Notes: generated from the letters alone by a model not told the origin. Counted from the first letter of the stretch, positions 23,901-34,351 are shown. The stretch: DNA of 64,000 nucleotides from Lethocerus indicus (GCA_019843655.1 JACDQD010000010.1:1364001-1428000); one strand, 5' to 3'. Program-made: numbers and translations.

Positions 23901-26900
23901 CGCCCGCAACACTCGCGTTGCGTTTAGTATCATGAGCGCCGTCTTTCAGACCGATCGCTATGTGAGACTTACAGTGTGTATATTTAACTGTCCCAACTTT
24001 ACTAGAAAAGACCAAACCAGCGAGAGATCAGTTTATTCTTTTAGTTAATACGAAGATGGTCATTTTTTCGAACCATATTAAAATAATTGTCAACTCTTTA
24101 GTAGGACGCTCGGATCGAACGTGTGAAACGCCCATTGTCTGTAATTTTGGTTGCAAATTCTCTAACCGCTGTAGTGGAAACTTTTTAAAATGAACAATAG
24201 ATCGTTTCTGGTAGTTGAGGAAATTTAAATGCAGGTCAACAGAATGAAACGCCACGATAAACTAAAGAAGGCGCCTGCTGTTTTAGATACTACGCCCGCA
24301 ACACTCGCGTTGCGTTTAGTATCATGAGCGCCGTCTTTCAGAGAGATCAGTTTATTCTTTTAGTTAATACGAAGATGGTCATTTTTTCGAACCATGTTAA
24401 AATAATTGACAACTCTTTAGTAGGACCCTCGGATTGAACGTGTGAAACGCCCATTGTCTGCAATTTTGTTTGCAAATTCTGTAACCGCCCCTCAAACCTG
24501 TTAGATTGGATAATGGTCTATTTCGAAAGTACTCGGAACAAAATAAAATCAATATATAGACGGGCCCGAAACGATCGAATGGCCTCGTTCGGTCCAATTG
24601 AACTATATTAGAAATTCCGCTTCGTATAGACGCGTTCATAAAATAGACATTGTCTGTACACGGAGGACTCGCTTGGTGGTAACACGAAGACGCTGATGGT
24701 TGGCTGTCTTTCGCCGGCGGACAACAACTACGACGAGACTCTGTCGACCCTGCGCTACGCCAACAGGGCCAAGAACATATGCAACAAGCCGCACATCAAC
24801 GAGGACCCCAAGGACACCCTACTTCGCAAGTACCAACAGGAGATAGACCAGCTCAAGTCAATGCTCTCGTCGACGAACAAAGTGCCAGCCCCGAGTAAGT
24901 CCCGAACATTAAATTGCATAAGCGGTGTATTTGCAATTTTCCTATCCTCAGCAGGAATGGACACTTTCCTCTACTCTATCAATATCAGTACAATTTACCG
25001 AGAGTGAACATTTATTGAAGGATATTTCGTACTGCAAATACACCGGTTTATGATAGATTTAAGAATAGATCGTAGTCATGCGTTTAATCGAAACTGAGTA
25101 CGCTTCAGTTTACGAACACCTCTCGTTTAATCGGTTGAAATTTGTAATTGAAAGAAAATTCAATGTACTCGCCAATTAGCGTTAGTTCGAGTCAATTTTT
25201 TTAAACGGGAAAAAACTATTATTTAGCGTATTAAAACATTTCAATAGATTGACAATTTCACGTTAGAGTATCGCTCTCACGTTTTTCGATTCCTGACAGT
25301 TTCGAAATACTTAAACAACATCTAAAGTTCTATCTAAAGTTCATTCTAAAGCTTGTTAACTGGGAACTGGTTTTTATATGTTCAATGATTGTATAATGAG
25401 CTGCAAACGTGAGGTTGCAAAACATCCATTATTAGATTGTTCTGCAATGGGATTTTCAGCGCTATTCGCAGCGATTTTACAGGCGACTCTCTTGCTCGAA
25501 TTGTTTGACGTCAGCGATTGATTTTGTAGTGAAATGAGGTACAAATATTGCGTTTTACTTCTGCACCGAGCTTTTTTTCTGTAGACTTTATCGAACCGGG
25601 AGTACCGGGGCTTCAATTAAATAAATTGATTTATTTTTTCCCGCTTTTGTGCAATGTTTTTTTCTGTATTTCTTTCGTTACTTTTTCAAATTTCATATCG
25701 TAAATTCTATACTGTAGGTTCGTGATGTTTCTGTCTCTCTCGCGTTCCGGTTCGGTCTTTTGCTAGACCGGTTTCGGCCGCTCGCCGTCTTCAGTAGCGG
25801 TGTGACAGTGGGCAGTGAGGATGCCCAAAAAACATACAAAGTGCTAACGGTGACTAACACAGCGCTACTGAAGACGGCGAGCGGCCGAAACCGGTCTAGC
25901 AAAAGACCGAACCGGCAGCGAGAGGAGACAGAAACATCACGAACCTACAGTATTCCAACCCCTCGCAGACCACAAAACAGGTATATCAAATGTAAATTCT
26001 GTATTCAATTATGATGTGTTCCTCTGTTAATTTTTTCTTCTTTCTCTTTTTAATACCGCGCTAATTTAGTGTGTCGCGCTCCTAATCTGTCGATGGTCGT
26101 AGAATTTTTTAAAAACGCACAATTTTTACAGTGGACGACGCTGCCCTACAAGAGGAAAGGGATAGGCTGAAATCTGAATATGAGAAAGAGATAGCCGCCC
26201 TCAAAGAGCAATACGCCGCTGTACATACAACAAACTGTCGAATGCAAGATGAACTCCACCAGTTGAAAACAAAATATCAATCCGAAATGAACAACATCAA
26301 TCAAAAGGTATACTTTGTTGTCGAAATTTTAAATCTCAAACTCCTTAAATCTCAACTTTCGTAATATCAAAAGTCTGAGATCTCAACAAAATATTAAATC
26401 TCAAAATCATAAATCTGAAATCGTAAACCACAGAATCACAAAATCTCGAAATCTTTTAATCCCGAAATTAATTTTCCATTTCATATTTTCAGTCGAGCCT
26501 GAAACAAGAGCCTCTGAAATTGGTCGGTGTTCGCAAGGAAGTGAGGGAAAAAAATTCTATTTCACCAGAAACTAATGGGTAAATATCTTTTTATTAGTAC
26601 AAGTTATTTCAATATATTGTTGGACAACTTATTTATGGTAATAATTGTACAATGCCGTTATAATAATATTTAATATTAAATGATTTTCTATTTTTAAATT
26701 TTGGCCGTAGTACAACCGATGGACAGTCGAACAGGAAAATGACCCAACAGGAAATTATGGCAAGGTAATATTTAATACTATTTAAACGAACTATAACTCA
26801 ACAATAAAAACTTAACGCAGGTTCACATTTATCTTAAGCATAAATGCATTGATTTTCTACAGATTATATATACAATTACATTATTATAGTAATTCTAGTT

Positions 26901-29900
26901 TGATATTCTTGTGAAATAACATTTATCCGAATGACGTACACCATCAAATGGTTAAATTCTCGGTGTTTTAAAAATGTATCATTTCTTCCCTGCGGTTAAG
27001 ATTGAAATAGGAAAGCTCGGATGGCCCGGGAGAAATGGTTGACTCAATTAGAATGAGGAAAAAAGGAAAACTCTTCTTACGTTTTTCAATTTCCTAATTC
27101 TTTTACCGACCATTTAAAATTGAATTTCAGAAATGTATTCTATACGGGAGTTAATTAATGAAAATATGACTGTGAATATTGAATTTGAAAGCGTATCGCG
27201 ACACAAGAAAATATTATTTAAAAAAATCTCGTTATAAGGAAATTTAACCCTTAGCGGTCGGTGGCTTTTTCGGCCGAACGAGGTGCCGGGTCGGAGCGTT
27301 ATTTTCGCGAAGGTACAAATAAAATAATATTAAGGAAATTTCTAATCCCCAAAAATTATTTGCGCCACCACTTCGATGATTTACGCATAAAGCAGTAGGT
27401 CGAGGCCGCCCACGAATTTTTTATAATTTACGACAACGTCGGGGTTTCTAACAACAGTTTGAAGGTTCGAAGGGGTGTGAGGCATCACTGTCATCTTCAG
27501 ACACCCAAGACCATCATCCCCATCACTATTTTCATACTCTTCGTCGTTAGTCTCTCGATCGAATCGGTTTCGTCCCGTAGTATTTCAAAATAAAATTCAT
27601 CTTCCGCTAGAACCGATTTCACTCCCAATATCCATTTTTGTCGGGGTTCGAACAAAGTCGCTTTGTACAAATTTTCCCTATACTTCGGAGACATTTTCAG
27701 AGCCACTGTCTTAGAAGAACCATTTACCAATTTCATCTCCGTTAAGATATGTAATTTCATAGTTGGCGCGAAAGAATATAGAAAACAGTTTAGGAACCTT
27801 CCAAGAACCGATGCTGCGTTCCTATCGTTTGGAGCTAACATAAAGACGTGGCCTTCCGACCGCAAACGGTTAAGTTGGAAGGAGATAATTTGTTTCGTAG
27901 AACCGTCCGTTGTAGCGTAATTCGCCTGCTGTATAACTGAAGTGAGTGCACGCAGGTTGGCAAAACTGGAGCGAAGTTTGGTGGGCGGTGAGAGGGCGGG
28001 CGACGAAGGGCTGAAGGAGAGGAGGGCTAGGCGGGCCCGGCTGGCGCAGAGGAGGCTGCGCCTTGTCGCCGAGGCGCTGGCACTCCAGGAGGAGCACAGG
28101 GGCCGGGAGGCCGCCGATCAGCGGGACGACAACCACCAGCTGGCCAAGACAAGCACCATTGTGATGGGCCTCTGCGACGACATCGAGCTCCAGCTGGCGG
28201 CTAGGGCCGAGGCCCTCAAGAAGTACAAGACCAAGGTAGAACACATTTTTTAACTTTATTGTACAATCAACTATGTGGCAGTCATAGGTACAATTGCCCG
28301 CAATGACTTAGTTGCCGACCCGATATTATTATTTTTAATTGGACCGAGATCGATATTATGTTCGCAGATTTTTTTTTCAGCGAGAAAAGCGGTAGTGGAA
28401 ACTTTTTGGAATGAACAATAGAACGTTTCCGGTAGTTGAGCAAATTTAAACGCCGGTTAACAGAATGAAACACAACGATAAACTGAAAAAGGCGCCTGAT
28501 GTTTCTGGATACTAAGCCCGCAACACTCGCGTTGCGTTTAGTATCATGAGCGCCGTCTTTCAGACCGATCGCTCTGTCACACACCGTTTTTTTTAACTTT
28601 ATTTATTGTACAATCAACTATGTGGCAGTTATAGGTACAATTGCCCGCAATGACTTAGTTGCCGACCCGATATTATTATTTTTAATTGGACCGAGTTCGA
28701 TATTGTGTTCGGAGATAAAAGCGAGAAAAGCTGTAGTGGAAACTGTTTAAAATGAACAATAGAACGTTTCCGGTAGTTGAGGAAATTTAAAGCCCGGTTA
28801 ACAGAATGAAACACAACGATAAACTGAAAAAGGCGCCTGCTGTTTTTAGATACTACGCCCGCAACACTCGCGTTGCGTTTAGTATCATGAGCGCCGTCTT
28901 TCAGACCGATCCCTCTGTCACACACCGTTTTTTTCTTTTAATTTTATTTATTGTACAATCAACTATATGCCAGTTATAGGTACAATTGCGGTTTGTTTGA
29001 TTTGTTTCACTCGATAACGGCGCCATCCAGTGATGGTACTTTTGACCTGTATAAAGTCTCTATGGCGTTTAAGCCGACGCGTTAAAAGAGGAAAGGGAGG
29101 TATGAATCTCTGGTTTGCTCCACAGATTTCTGACCATTGTCCGAATATTAATACTGGTCGTATAATTGCTGTATTACTAGTAGTCGGATTTTCGTTCTCA
29201 ATTGCAGGACTTGGAAACTTTTTCCGCTACCCCGTTCGGATTGCCCGGATCTTCCGATTGATGTATTTATCCGGCCGTCCTTATTTATGCTTATACAGCT
29301 TTTGTCTTTTCAGATTAAAGCTCTGGAAAGGGAGATAAGCGATCTTCAGTGCGAATTCGAGGCCGAGAGGACCGACTATCTGGAGAGCATACGGCGCCTC
29401 GAACAGCAGGTCAAACTTCACCAGCAGATACTCGACAAAATATTACCGGCCTTGAAGAACCAGTACAATTACAGGTATCTTTATTAGAACGCATTTTTCC
29501 CCAACAAACCGTACACACATCTGATTTCTGTCTACAAAGAGTTTACTGTTTAAATTACCCTCGTCTATTTATAGTGATATCGAGGCGATAAAGTCGGAAG
29601 CGGTCTGGGAGGAGGACTCGTCGAAGTGGAGCGTGCCCGATCTGTTGCCAGTCAGGACTAAACTGCCTCCCGCAGGTAAATACAAATTCGGCGACGAATC
29701 CTATTCATCCGGGCTATTTTATTAGGGAAAATTTTATTGAAAACTTTACCGAAATGAAATTTTCGGTAATGCAAATATCCGGAACCTGCGTCACATTTAT
29801 TAGGCCGGTAGCGAATTAGTATTCGCGTGGACGAAATAATTTTACTCAATTTTTACTCAAATCAAATTTTACTAGATTTCGTCCACTCGGAAAGCTGCCC

Positions 29901-32900
29901 GAATCTCTGATATCGCAGATTTTTTTTTTTTTTTTTTTTAATATTTTTAGGCGGACTGTCCGGTGAATAGGGGAAATTTATAATATGCAATCTTTCATTA
30001 TAGGTATAGTTAATTTGTTCGGATTACATCTTTAGTGATCTATTGTTAGTATTATCGTTTAGTTTTAAGCTAGTACTGACTAGGTATGATGTGATGTGTG
30101 CAGGGAACGGTTGGAGAGTTCCCTCGCAGACCGCCCCTGGCAGACTGGAGGCAAGCAAAATTAATTATTTTTATTATAAAAAAAAAAAAAAGTACCGAAT
30201 TTAAACTTTAACCGCTTAACGTAGTGCCCGACAAACCGCCTTTGACAAACCGGTTCTTATAATTGTGTTCCCATTTCTGAATGGGACGCGTAATATTATT
30301 TTCAATGGACGATGACGGACCTAGAAATTAATACATTCCGTTCTAGATAATTTTAATTTTACTAACCTAGATTTCGGTATCCTTAACGCGGCACTGTCAC
30401 TACACTGTCACTCCTGAGATAGTACCACAATATATATTACTAATTGACGATGACGCAAAACCGAATTTACGGTACAATTTAAGATATTCTACAGAATTCT
30501 GAACCGCTCTTTCTTTCATTAAGAAACGATTAATTAATGATGTATCGCTAAAACTGTATTTAATAATACAGTTAGTAGATTGTATCCCGTTTGTCAGAGG
30601 CGGTTTAGATGTTTGTTAATGTTTCAGTTAATTATTATTAATTGGGCTATGCACGAGTTGATTCCAATTTTTGTCACACCAAGCACGCCAGCACGCACGA
30701 ATACTCCATTTTTAGTAATAATAATAATAACAATAACCTATATTTATTGTAAAATTTGTTCCAAATTTTTGTCTGGAATATTTAAATAACCATCTTATTT
30801 TTAATACTGCGAACGAGTTGCGAAATAGTGTAGTGTGGGGGAAAATAAATGCTTATTAATTATGGTGTTAGTTGAGTACATTTCCGCACCACACTCGGTG
30901 GGGGGGGGGCTAGTTAATTGGTGCAAGTGCACCCAAAGAACTTTAGTTACGTAAATTTCCGCACCACCCTCAGGGGTCGCTAGTTTATCCGTGCAAGTGC
31001 ACCCAACGTACTTTAGATAAGCGCATTTCCGCACCACCCTCAGGGGTCGCTAGTTTATCCGTGCAAGTGCACCCAACGTACTTTAGATAAGCGCATTTCC
31101 GCACCACAACGTGCAAGTGCACCCAACGTACTTTAGATAAGCGCATTTCCGCACCACCCTCAGGGGTCGCTAGTTTATCCGTGGAAGTGCACCCAACGTA
31201 CTTTAGATAAGCGCATTTCCCTCGCACCACCCTCAGGGGGGCGCTAGTTAATCTATATCTGATAATTTTTATTCGTCTATAATTTATTGTTAATTTATAA
31301 TAATTTACGATTCGCCTCTCTCCAAGTGTGTTTTCTTTCGCATGGCACGTTGCACCGACGTTGTCCAGCCTCAATTTTGAGTCGGTTGCCTATTCTGTGA
31401 GCTCCTGTTGTCTGTTGTTCTGTACAAGAGCAGAAGGGGGAGCGGGGGAACGGGACCGTCGCCGCGGAGGAAGAAGACTTTGCTGGCAACTATTTCAAAC
31501 CGAAAAGGGCGACCCAACTGTTGCTCAGGGCCCAGATGGACCTCGCCAAGGCCAACAGTAAGACAAACACTTTTCAAACTAACTATTGGAAACTATCCCC
31601 CTTAGTACGGCTTTATTGTCTGTCGTACAGGACATAATTATCGAGGCGTCTTCCTCAACGCAACGACACGAATAAAAAAATATATCAGGCACCGGAAGTT
31701 ATGTCGTTTCCGTATATTTTTTTCTACTGAGGAAGACGCTCCCGACGTACCGTCGAAACGTCGCAATCTTAAACGACCCCGTTATTCGACCGACAAATAT
31801 GATACGGATCCAGTAAAACTATGTACTCGTATGTACTGGTAGTGGTAGTAGTTTGAATTGAAAATAACAAAAAGAGACAAGTCCGGAGGGGAAAAAGTGT
31901 ATAATTGAAACAGCTCTAACTAGTAGAATCTACCGAACAAGGCGTACGAAAAGATCTGCGATATCAGTTCACTGCGTCCACATAATCGTAGAATAGAATT
32001 TTAGGCAAAGAAAATGATAGCATGACAGTATCAGCGATTCCTAGACAGACTATGAAGTGTATGGGGTCCAAGAGTTTGTAGTGTCATGTCCTACTAATCT
32101 AACCGGTCTAGTTCGAGACCAAAGAGAATCACGAATGACGGTTTCCAAACTAGAAAATTACAAAATTCACAATTACATCAACGGCTAAGCTATACGGGAC
32201 TCCAATCGGAATTCCCCTTCAATCACGGCTTTATTACCGAAATTTTAGATTGGACTTTGTTGTAAGTAGTTGTTCTGCCGGATTGGGGTCCGATATAGTT
32301 GAAATTTCTGCGCACTGAATAGAACAGTGCGTAATCGACCTAATAATAGTTGTATGGGGTTGTGTGGGGGTCAAAATTAACGCAAGATTTGAATCGAACT
32401 GCGGCCGCCGAATTTTCATTATTTTTTAAATATTGTTGAACAATGAAAACTCGTTGTTTTATCGTGTAACGCCGCCATTCGTACTGACTTCACTGCAAGA
32501 ATGGTGGCAAATTCAAATCTTGCGTCAATTTTGGGACACCCTATTAACTGCGTTAAGCCCTCTGTTTAACAGTCTCTTGTTTAACCGACTCGTACAACAG
32601 ATTACGACGTGTACAACAACAACAACAACAACAACAACCTTCTGACGATGAGCAACAATGGGTCGGTGAGACTGGCCGTGGGGGATGAGGCGCCCGGGGG
32701 TGGGTTGGGGCGGCTGAAGCTGTGGCAGTCCCAGCCGGAGACCAACCACAATCACAGTCACAGTCACAGTCACAGTCACAGTCACCAGAAGGCGGCGCAG
32801 CCCTCGGCATTCCTCAACAACTCCTGGGGCGGCTCCCACACTCCAATCACAGTTTCTGGTCGGGTAAGTCTCCCAACTACCAACTCTACCGTTTTACCCT

Positions 32901-33944
32901 TTTCCTCGGTGACAATTTGTAATCGAAGGAAAATTCAGTCGTATAACGCCATTGCGAAGAACGGCGGGGAGAAACCGACGGCAAGATTGAACCACTTTAT
33001 AAAAAAGGAATAAATTGGTTCGGACTTATTCCCAGTGTCGGGAATTTAAAACCGGGTATTTTCGTTCGGAATCGGGGGATACGGTATTGAAATTCGAACG
33101 AGCTTAAAAATATATTGGGTTGACAACTAAGTAATTGGGGAATTCACCGACAACCGGCTTTGTACATATTTTTAAGTACGTCACCACATCTTTGCACAGA
33201 TAAGCCGCAGATGGTGTTCAATGCACGTATAAGATACATTCGGCTTCTCTGCAATGTCCCCCTCGTCGAACTATGGCGATCCGAATCAATAATGGCCTTT
33301 ATTCGGTCATCATCGGACTCATCTTTTAATGAAAAATCCCCCGACCGGAATTTCACGAACCGGTACCGACACCGCCGTCCTTTTAAGGCTTCATCACCGT
33401 ACACAGCGTACAAAATTTTATGAGCCCGCGAAAAATAAAAAAAGCGAAATGCGACGGAAACGCTCACTTCGGTTCACCGTATTTTAGCTCTTTATACACA
33501 CACACACACAATTCGACCGGTCGATGTAATTTTGGATACCGAATGTTTCAGAAAGGACCAAATGATAACGTATCGAAGAATTTTATCTGTGCAAAGATGT
33601 GTTGACGTACTTAAAAATATGTACAACGCCACTTGCCGGTGAATTCCGCAATAACTTAGCTCGTTCCCGAGTAACCGTTTCGCATTCGAAGTCGTCATAT
33701 AGCGGCGGAAATTTTCTCCAATTACGTATTACAGCTAATTGTCGTCAGTGTTCGCGCTCCGGGGTTATTGAGAATCGATATTCCTGAATGAAGAATTTTT
33801 TTAAAACAGCGTTAACGACCGATTTTCTTTTCAGAGTGGCAGAGGAGTCGTCGACCTTTGAAGCTGGAGGCTTTGCCGGTCGACGTGGACCACCGCCCCC
33901 CCAACAACAGCCACTCCTCCCCCAACACCCTGGACGTCATTTGA
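17974..33944 (+). CDS. KIF17: Homodimeric kinesin-2 motor, KIF17/OSM-3 type
   Basis: Exons are 17974-18045, 20074-20229, 21039-21324, 21826-22062, 22948-23087, 24666-24894, 26132-26307, 26493-26578, 26711-26764, 27956-28235, 29314-29474, 29575-29675, 30104-30150, 31434-31557, optional 32601-32863, and 33835-33944. The motor domain spans about residues 4-335, with P-loop GQTGCGKS, switch I region [11 protein letters not shown], switch [23 protein letters not shown] and neck-proximal [17 protein letters not shown]. All closely match KIF17. The stalk contains [20 protein letters not shown], and the tail ends in [12 protein letters not shown], resembling the KIF17 tail. KIF17/OSM-3 is a plus-end ciliary and dendritic motor. 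Skipping exon 15 gives 752 residues and the conserved C-terminus; including it gives 812 residues with a changed C-terminus. The exon 13 donor appears to be GC. The exon 6 acceptor lacks a good pyrimidine tract. Confidence 0.92.
19355..20065. repeat. Tandem array of four ~178-bp units ending at the exon 2 acceptor
   Basis: Units begin with CCTGAACACTGAAAAGAGGC at 19355, 19533, 19710 and 19888 (spacing 177-178). They are almost identical apart from single-base changes and small indels. Each unit holds an inverted pair, GAAAAGAGGC and GCCTCTTTTC, about 65 bases apart. The last unit ends in the T-rich tract that directly precedes the kinesin exon 2 acceptor (CAG, 20071-20073). Confidence 0.95.
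20346..20885. mobile_element. piggyBac-like non-autonomous element
   Basis: Bounded by TTAA on both sides. The ends are imperfect inverted repeats: TTAACCCTTCGCACTC on the left and, read inwards from the right, TTAACCATTTGCACTC. TTAA target duplication is diagnostic of piggyBac-type transposition. No transposase is visible in the 540 bp. It lies in kinesin intron 2. Confidence 0.55.
21315..21787. repeat. Tandem duplication of the exon 3 end with its 5' splice site
   Basis: The last bases of kinesin exon 3, its donor and about 240 bp of intron (21315-21566) are repeated immediately downstream (21567-21787). The first 50 bases of both copies, TACGTACAAG|GTACATCGCTCG onward, are identical. Two further blocks also match with small changes: GGAATCGATGCCTAAAGGTCG and the segment ending GGCCGGCGATAATT. 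The second copy carries an intact decoy donor at 21577. Confidence 0.9.
22174..22466 (+). mobile_element. Mariner-type element carrying a captured kinesin exon 15 fragment
   Basis: The 293-bp element has terminal repeats TTGGGCTGACAACTGAGTAA (left) and, inverted at the right, TTGGGTTGACAACTAAGTAA. It is flanked by TA on both sides, the Tc1/mariner target duplication. Bases 22201-22376 align with kinesin exon 15 plus the start of its intron (32702-32887). They retain [28 protein letters not shown] and the CGG|GTAAGT donor. Bases 22377-22466 are a mariner 3' end also found at both ends of 33115-33675. In this copy the exon reading frame runs to NHSFWSG, a different phase from the resident exon. 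It sits in kinesin intron 4, in the same orientation as the gene. Confidence 0.85.
23182..23350. mobile_element. Mariner-type MITE, 169 bp
   Basis: Terminal inverted repeats TCGGGTCGGCAACTAA-ATAATTGCGG and its complement CCGCAATGACTTAGTTGCCGACCCGA are flanked by TA. The internal sequence is non-coding. This subfamily uses a GGGTCGGCAAC terminus rather than the GGGTTGACAAC of the exon-carrying element. Confidence 0.85.
23351..24500. repeat. Cluster of tandem and partial duplications in kinesin intron 5
   Basis: Two repeat motifs recur. One (CAGTTTATTCTTTTAGTTAA... GAACGTGTGAAACGCCCATT) begins near 23640, 24028 and 24348. The other, about 150 bp and ending GCGTTTAGTATCATGAGCGCC, occurs near 23430-23560, 23800-23950 and 24170-24330, and again at 28.4 and 28.75 kb. 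The latter contains a hairpin between GATACTACGC and GCGTTTAGTATC. No coding capacity is seen. Confidence 0.8.
25712..25950. mobile_element. Foldback element with ~87-bp inverted arms, TA flanks
   Basis: The arms 25712-25798 and 25864-25950 are nearly perfect inverted copies, starting CTGTAGGTTCGTGATG and ending GTCTTCAGTAGCG, around a 65-base centre. Both ends abut TA. Each arm contains a smaller hairpin, GGTCTTTTGCTAGACC. Related fragments occur at 36545-36670 and 51511-51572. No transposase. It lies in kinesin intron 6. Confidence 0.85.
27244..27873. mobile_element. piggyBac-like element with a 122-codon minus-strand ORF
   Basis: TTAA flanks both ends. Termini are CCCTTAGCGGTCGGTGG (left) and, inverted at the right, CCGTTTGCGGTCGGAAGG. 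A minus-strand frame of 122 codons (27497-27865) has protein-like composition, including the stretch [18 protein letters not shown], but I recognise no transposase motif. It may be a decayed remnant. It occupies kinesin intron 9, just before exon 10. Confidence 0.6.
28241..28985. repeat. ~346-bp tandem repeat, two full copies plus a partial third
   Basis: Copies start with a T-rich run followed by TTGTACAATCAACTATGTGG near 28257, 28607 and 28955. Spacing measured at the CAATTGC landmark is 347 then 345. Each full copy contains the mariner right terminus CCGCAATGACTTAGTTGCCG followed by the same sequence that flanks the MITE at 23350, so this block derives from the 23.3 kb arrangement or its ancestor. 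Kinesin intron 10. Confidence 0.9.
30151..30156 (+). promoter_or_regulatory. Likely GC 5' splice site of kinesin intron 13
   Basis: Exon 13 (30104-30150) ends CTGGAG|GCAAGC. No GT donor close by would preserve phase. Using GC joins exon 13 to exon 14 (31434, [15 protein letters not shown]...) in frame, and the total then closes in frame to the stop. GC-AG introns are a known minor class. RNA evidence is absent. Confidence 0.5.
30880..31250. repeat. 70-bp minisatellite, five to six copies
   Basis: The landmark GCACCACCCTCAGGGGTCGC recurs at 30961, 31031 and 31151, with a truncated unit at 31101 and diverged units at both ends. Each unit includes GTGCAAGTGCACCCAACGTA and GATAAGCGCATTTCC. It lies within kinesin intron 13. 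Confidence 0.93.
31643..31741. repeat. Imperfect ~100-bp hairpin
   Basis: GAGGCGTCTTCCTCA (31643-31657) pairs with TGAGGAAGACGCTC (31728-31741). The interior AT-rich arms also pair partly. The following bases, GTACCGTCGAAACGTCG, resemble the end motifs of other foldback pieces here. Probable transposon remnant in kinesin intron 14. Confidence 0.5.
32360..32541. mobile_element. MITE copy with GGGTGTCCCAAAATTAACGC-type ends
   Basis: Aligns along most of its length with the better preserved copy at 53009-53212. The right end reads ...CAAATCTTGCGTCAATTTTGGGACACCC followed by TA; the left end is degraded. It lies only about 60 bp upstream of kinesin exon 15. Confidence 0.75.
32601..32863 (+). other. 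KIF17: Kinesin exon 15 (Asn/His-Ser-rich), frame-disrupted or alternative
   Basis: The acceptor at 32600 (TACAACAG) joins exon 14 in phase to give NYDV followed by a run of eight Asn from an AAC repeat. Next come [14 protein letters not shown] and a (His-Ser) run from CACAGT repeats, then FLNNSWGGS. The donor is CGG|GTAAGT. The exon ends in phase 0, while the conserved last exon needs one leftover base. Joined as found, the protein would end [12 protein letters not shown]. The copy captured at 22201-22354 is 4 bases longer just before the donor and would join correctly. This may be a polymorphic deletion, an assembly error, or an alternative C-terminus. Confidence 0.65.
33115..33675 (-). mobile_element. 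Internally rearranged mariner remnant
   Basis: The left end begins TTGGGTTGACAACTAAGT after TA; the right end is degraded beyond CCGCAATAACTTAG. About 90 bp at each end (33115-33205 and 33575-33660) are inverted copies of one sequence containing GTACTTAAAAATATGTACAA. Between them the minus strand encodes a broken fragment with the helix-turn-helix hallmarks of a mariner transposase N-terminus ([20 protein letters not shown]). The catalytic domain is absent. It lies in kinesin intron 15, next to the exon whose copy travels in a related element. Confidence 0.8.
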
Positions 33945-34143
33945 GCTTGTTCGGAAACTGGCTCGGGAAAATCTTAACAATTTTCCGACTTTCCTCCTCA
34001 ATTCCGTTATCGAAAAGTATCCTTTTCGAAGGGGAATATTCACCCCCATCGATTGAACCACGTTCTCATCCGGCCTTCCTCTGGTTTTCGGTCGATAATA
34101 ATACAGCTATTAAAAATATTTATATCGTAAATAATAGCTAAAA

Positions 34144-34149
34144 AATAAA
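34144..34149 (+). terminator. Polyadenylation signal AATAAA for kinesin
   Basis: Canonical hexamer 200 bases after the kinesin stop codon. Confidence 0.5.
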
Positions 34150-34197
34150 GCTAAAATTTATATCGTAAATATTTAGCTATTGAAAATATTTGGGGTA

Positions 34198-34351
34198 CCC
34201 AAAAGTAATCGACATTTTGACTTTGGAATTCATTTTATTTTTCTAAAAAAATTATTAATCTACTATATATTCGCAGATTTTCGATTCCCCTATTGAGGAA
34301 CTCCTCCTCAAGACCAAAATACGACTTATCAAATTGTTGATTACTTTTGGG
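34198..34351. mobile_element. MITE, 154 bp, CCCAAAAGTAATC termini with TA flanks
   Basis: The left end CCCAAAAGTAATCGAC and the inverted right end CCCAAAAGTAATCAAC are both bordered by TA, consistent with a Tc1/mariner-type MITE. A related inverted fragment lies at 55126-55262. Confidence 0.8.
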
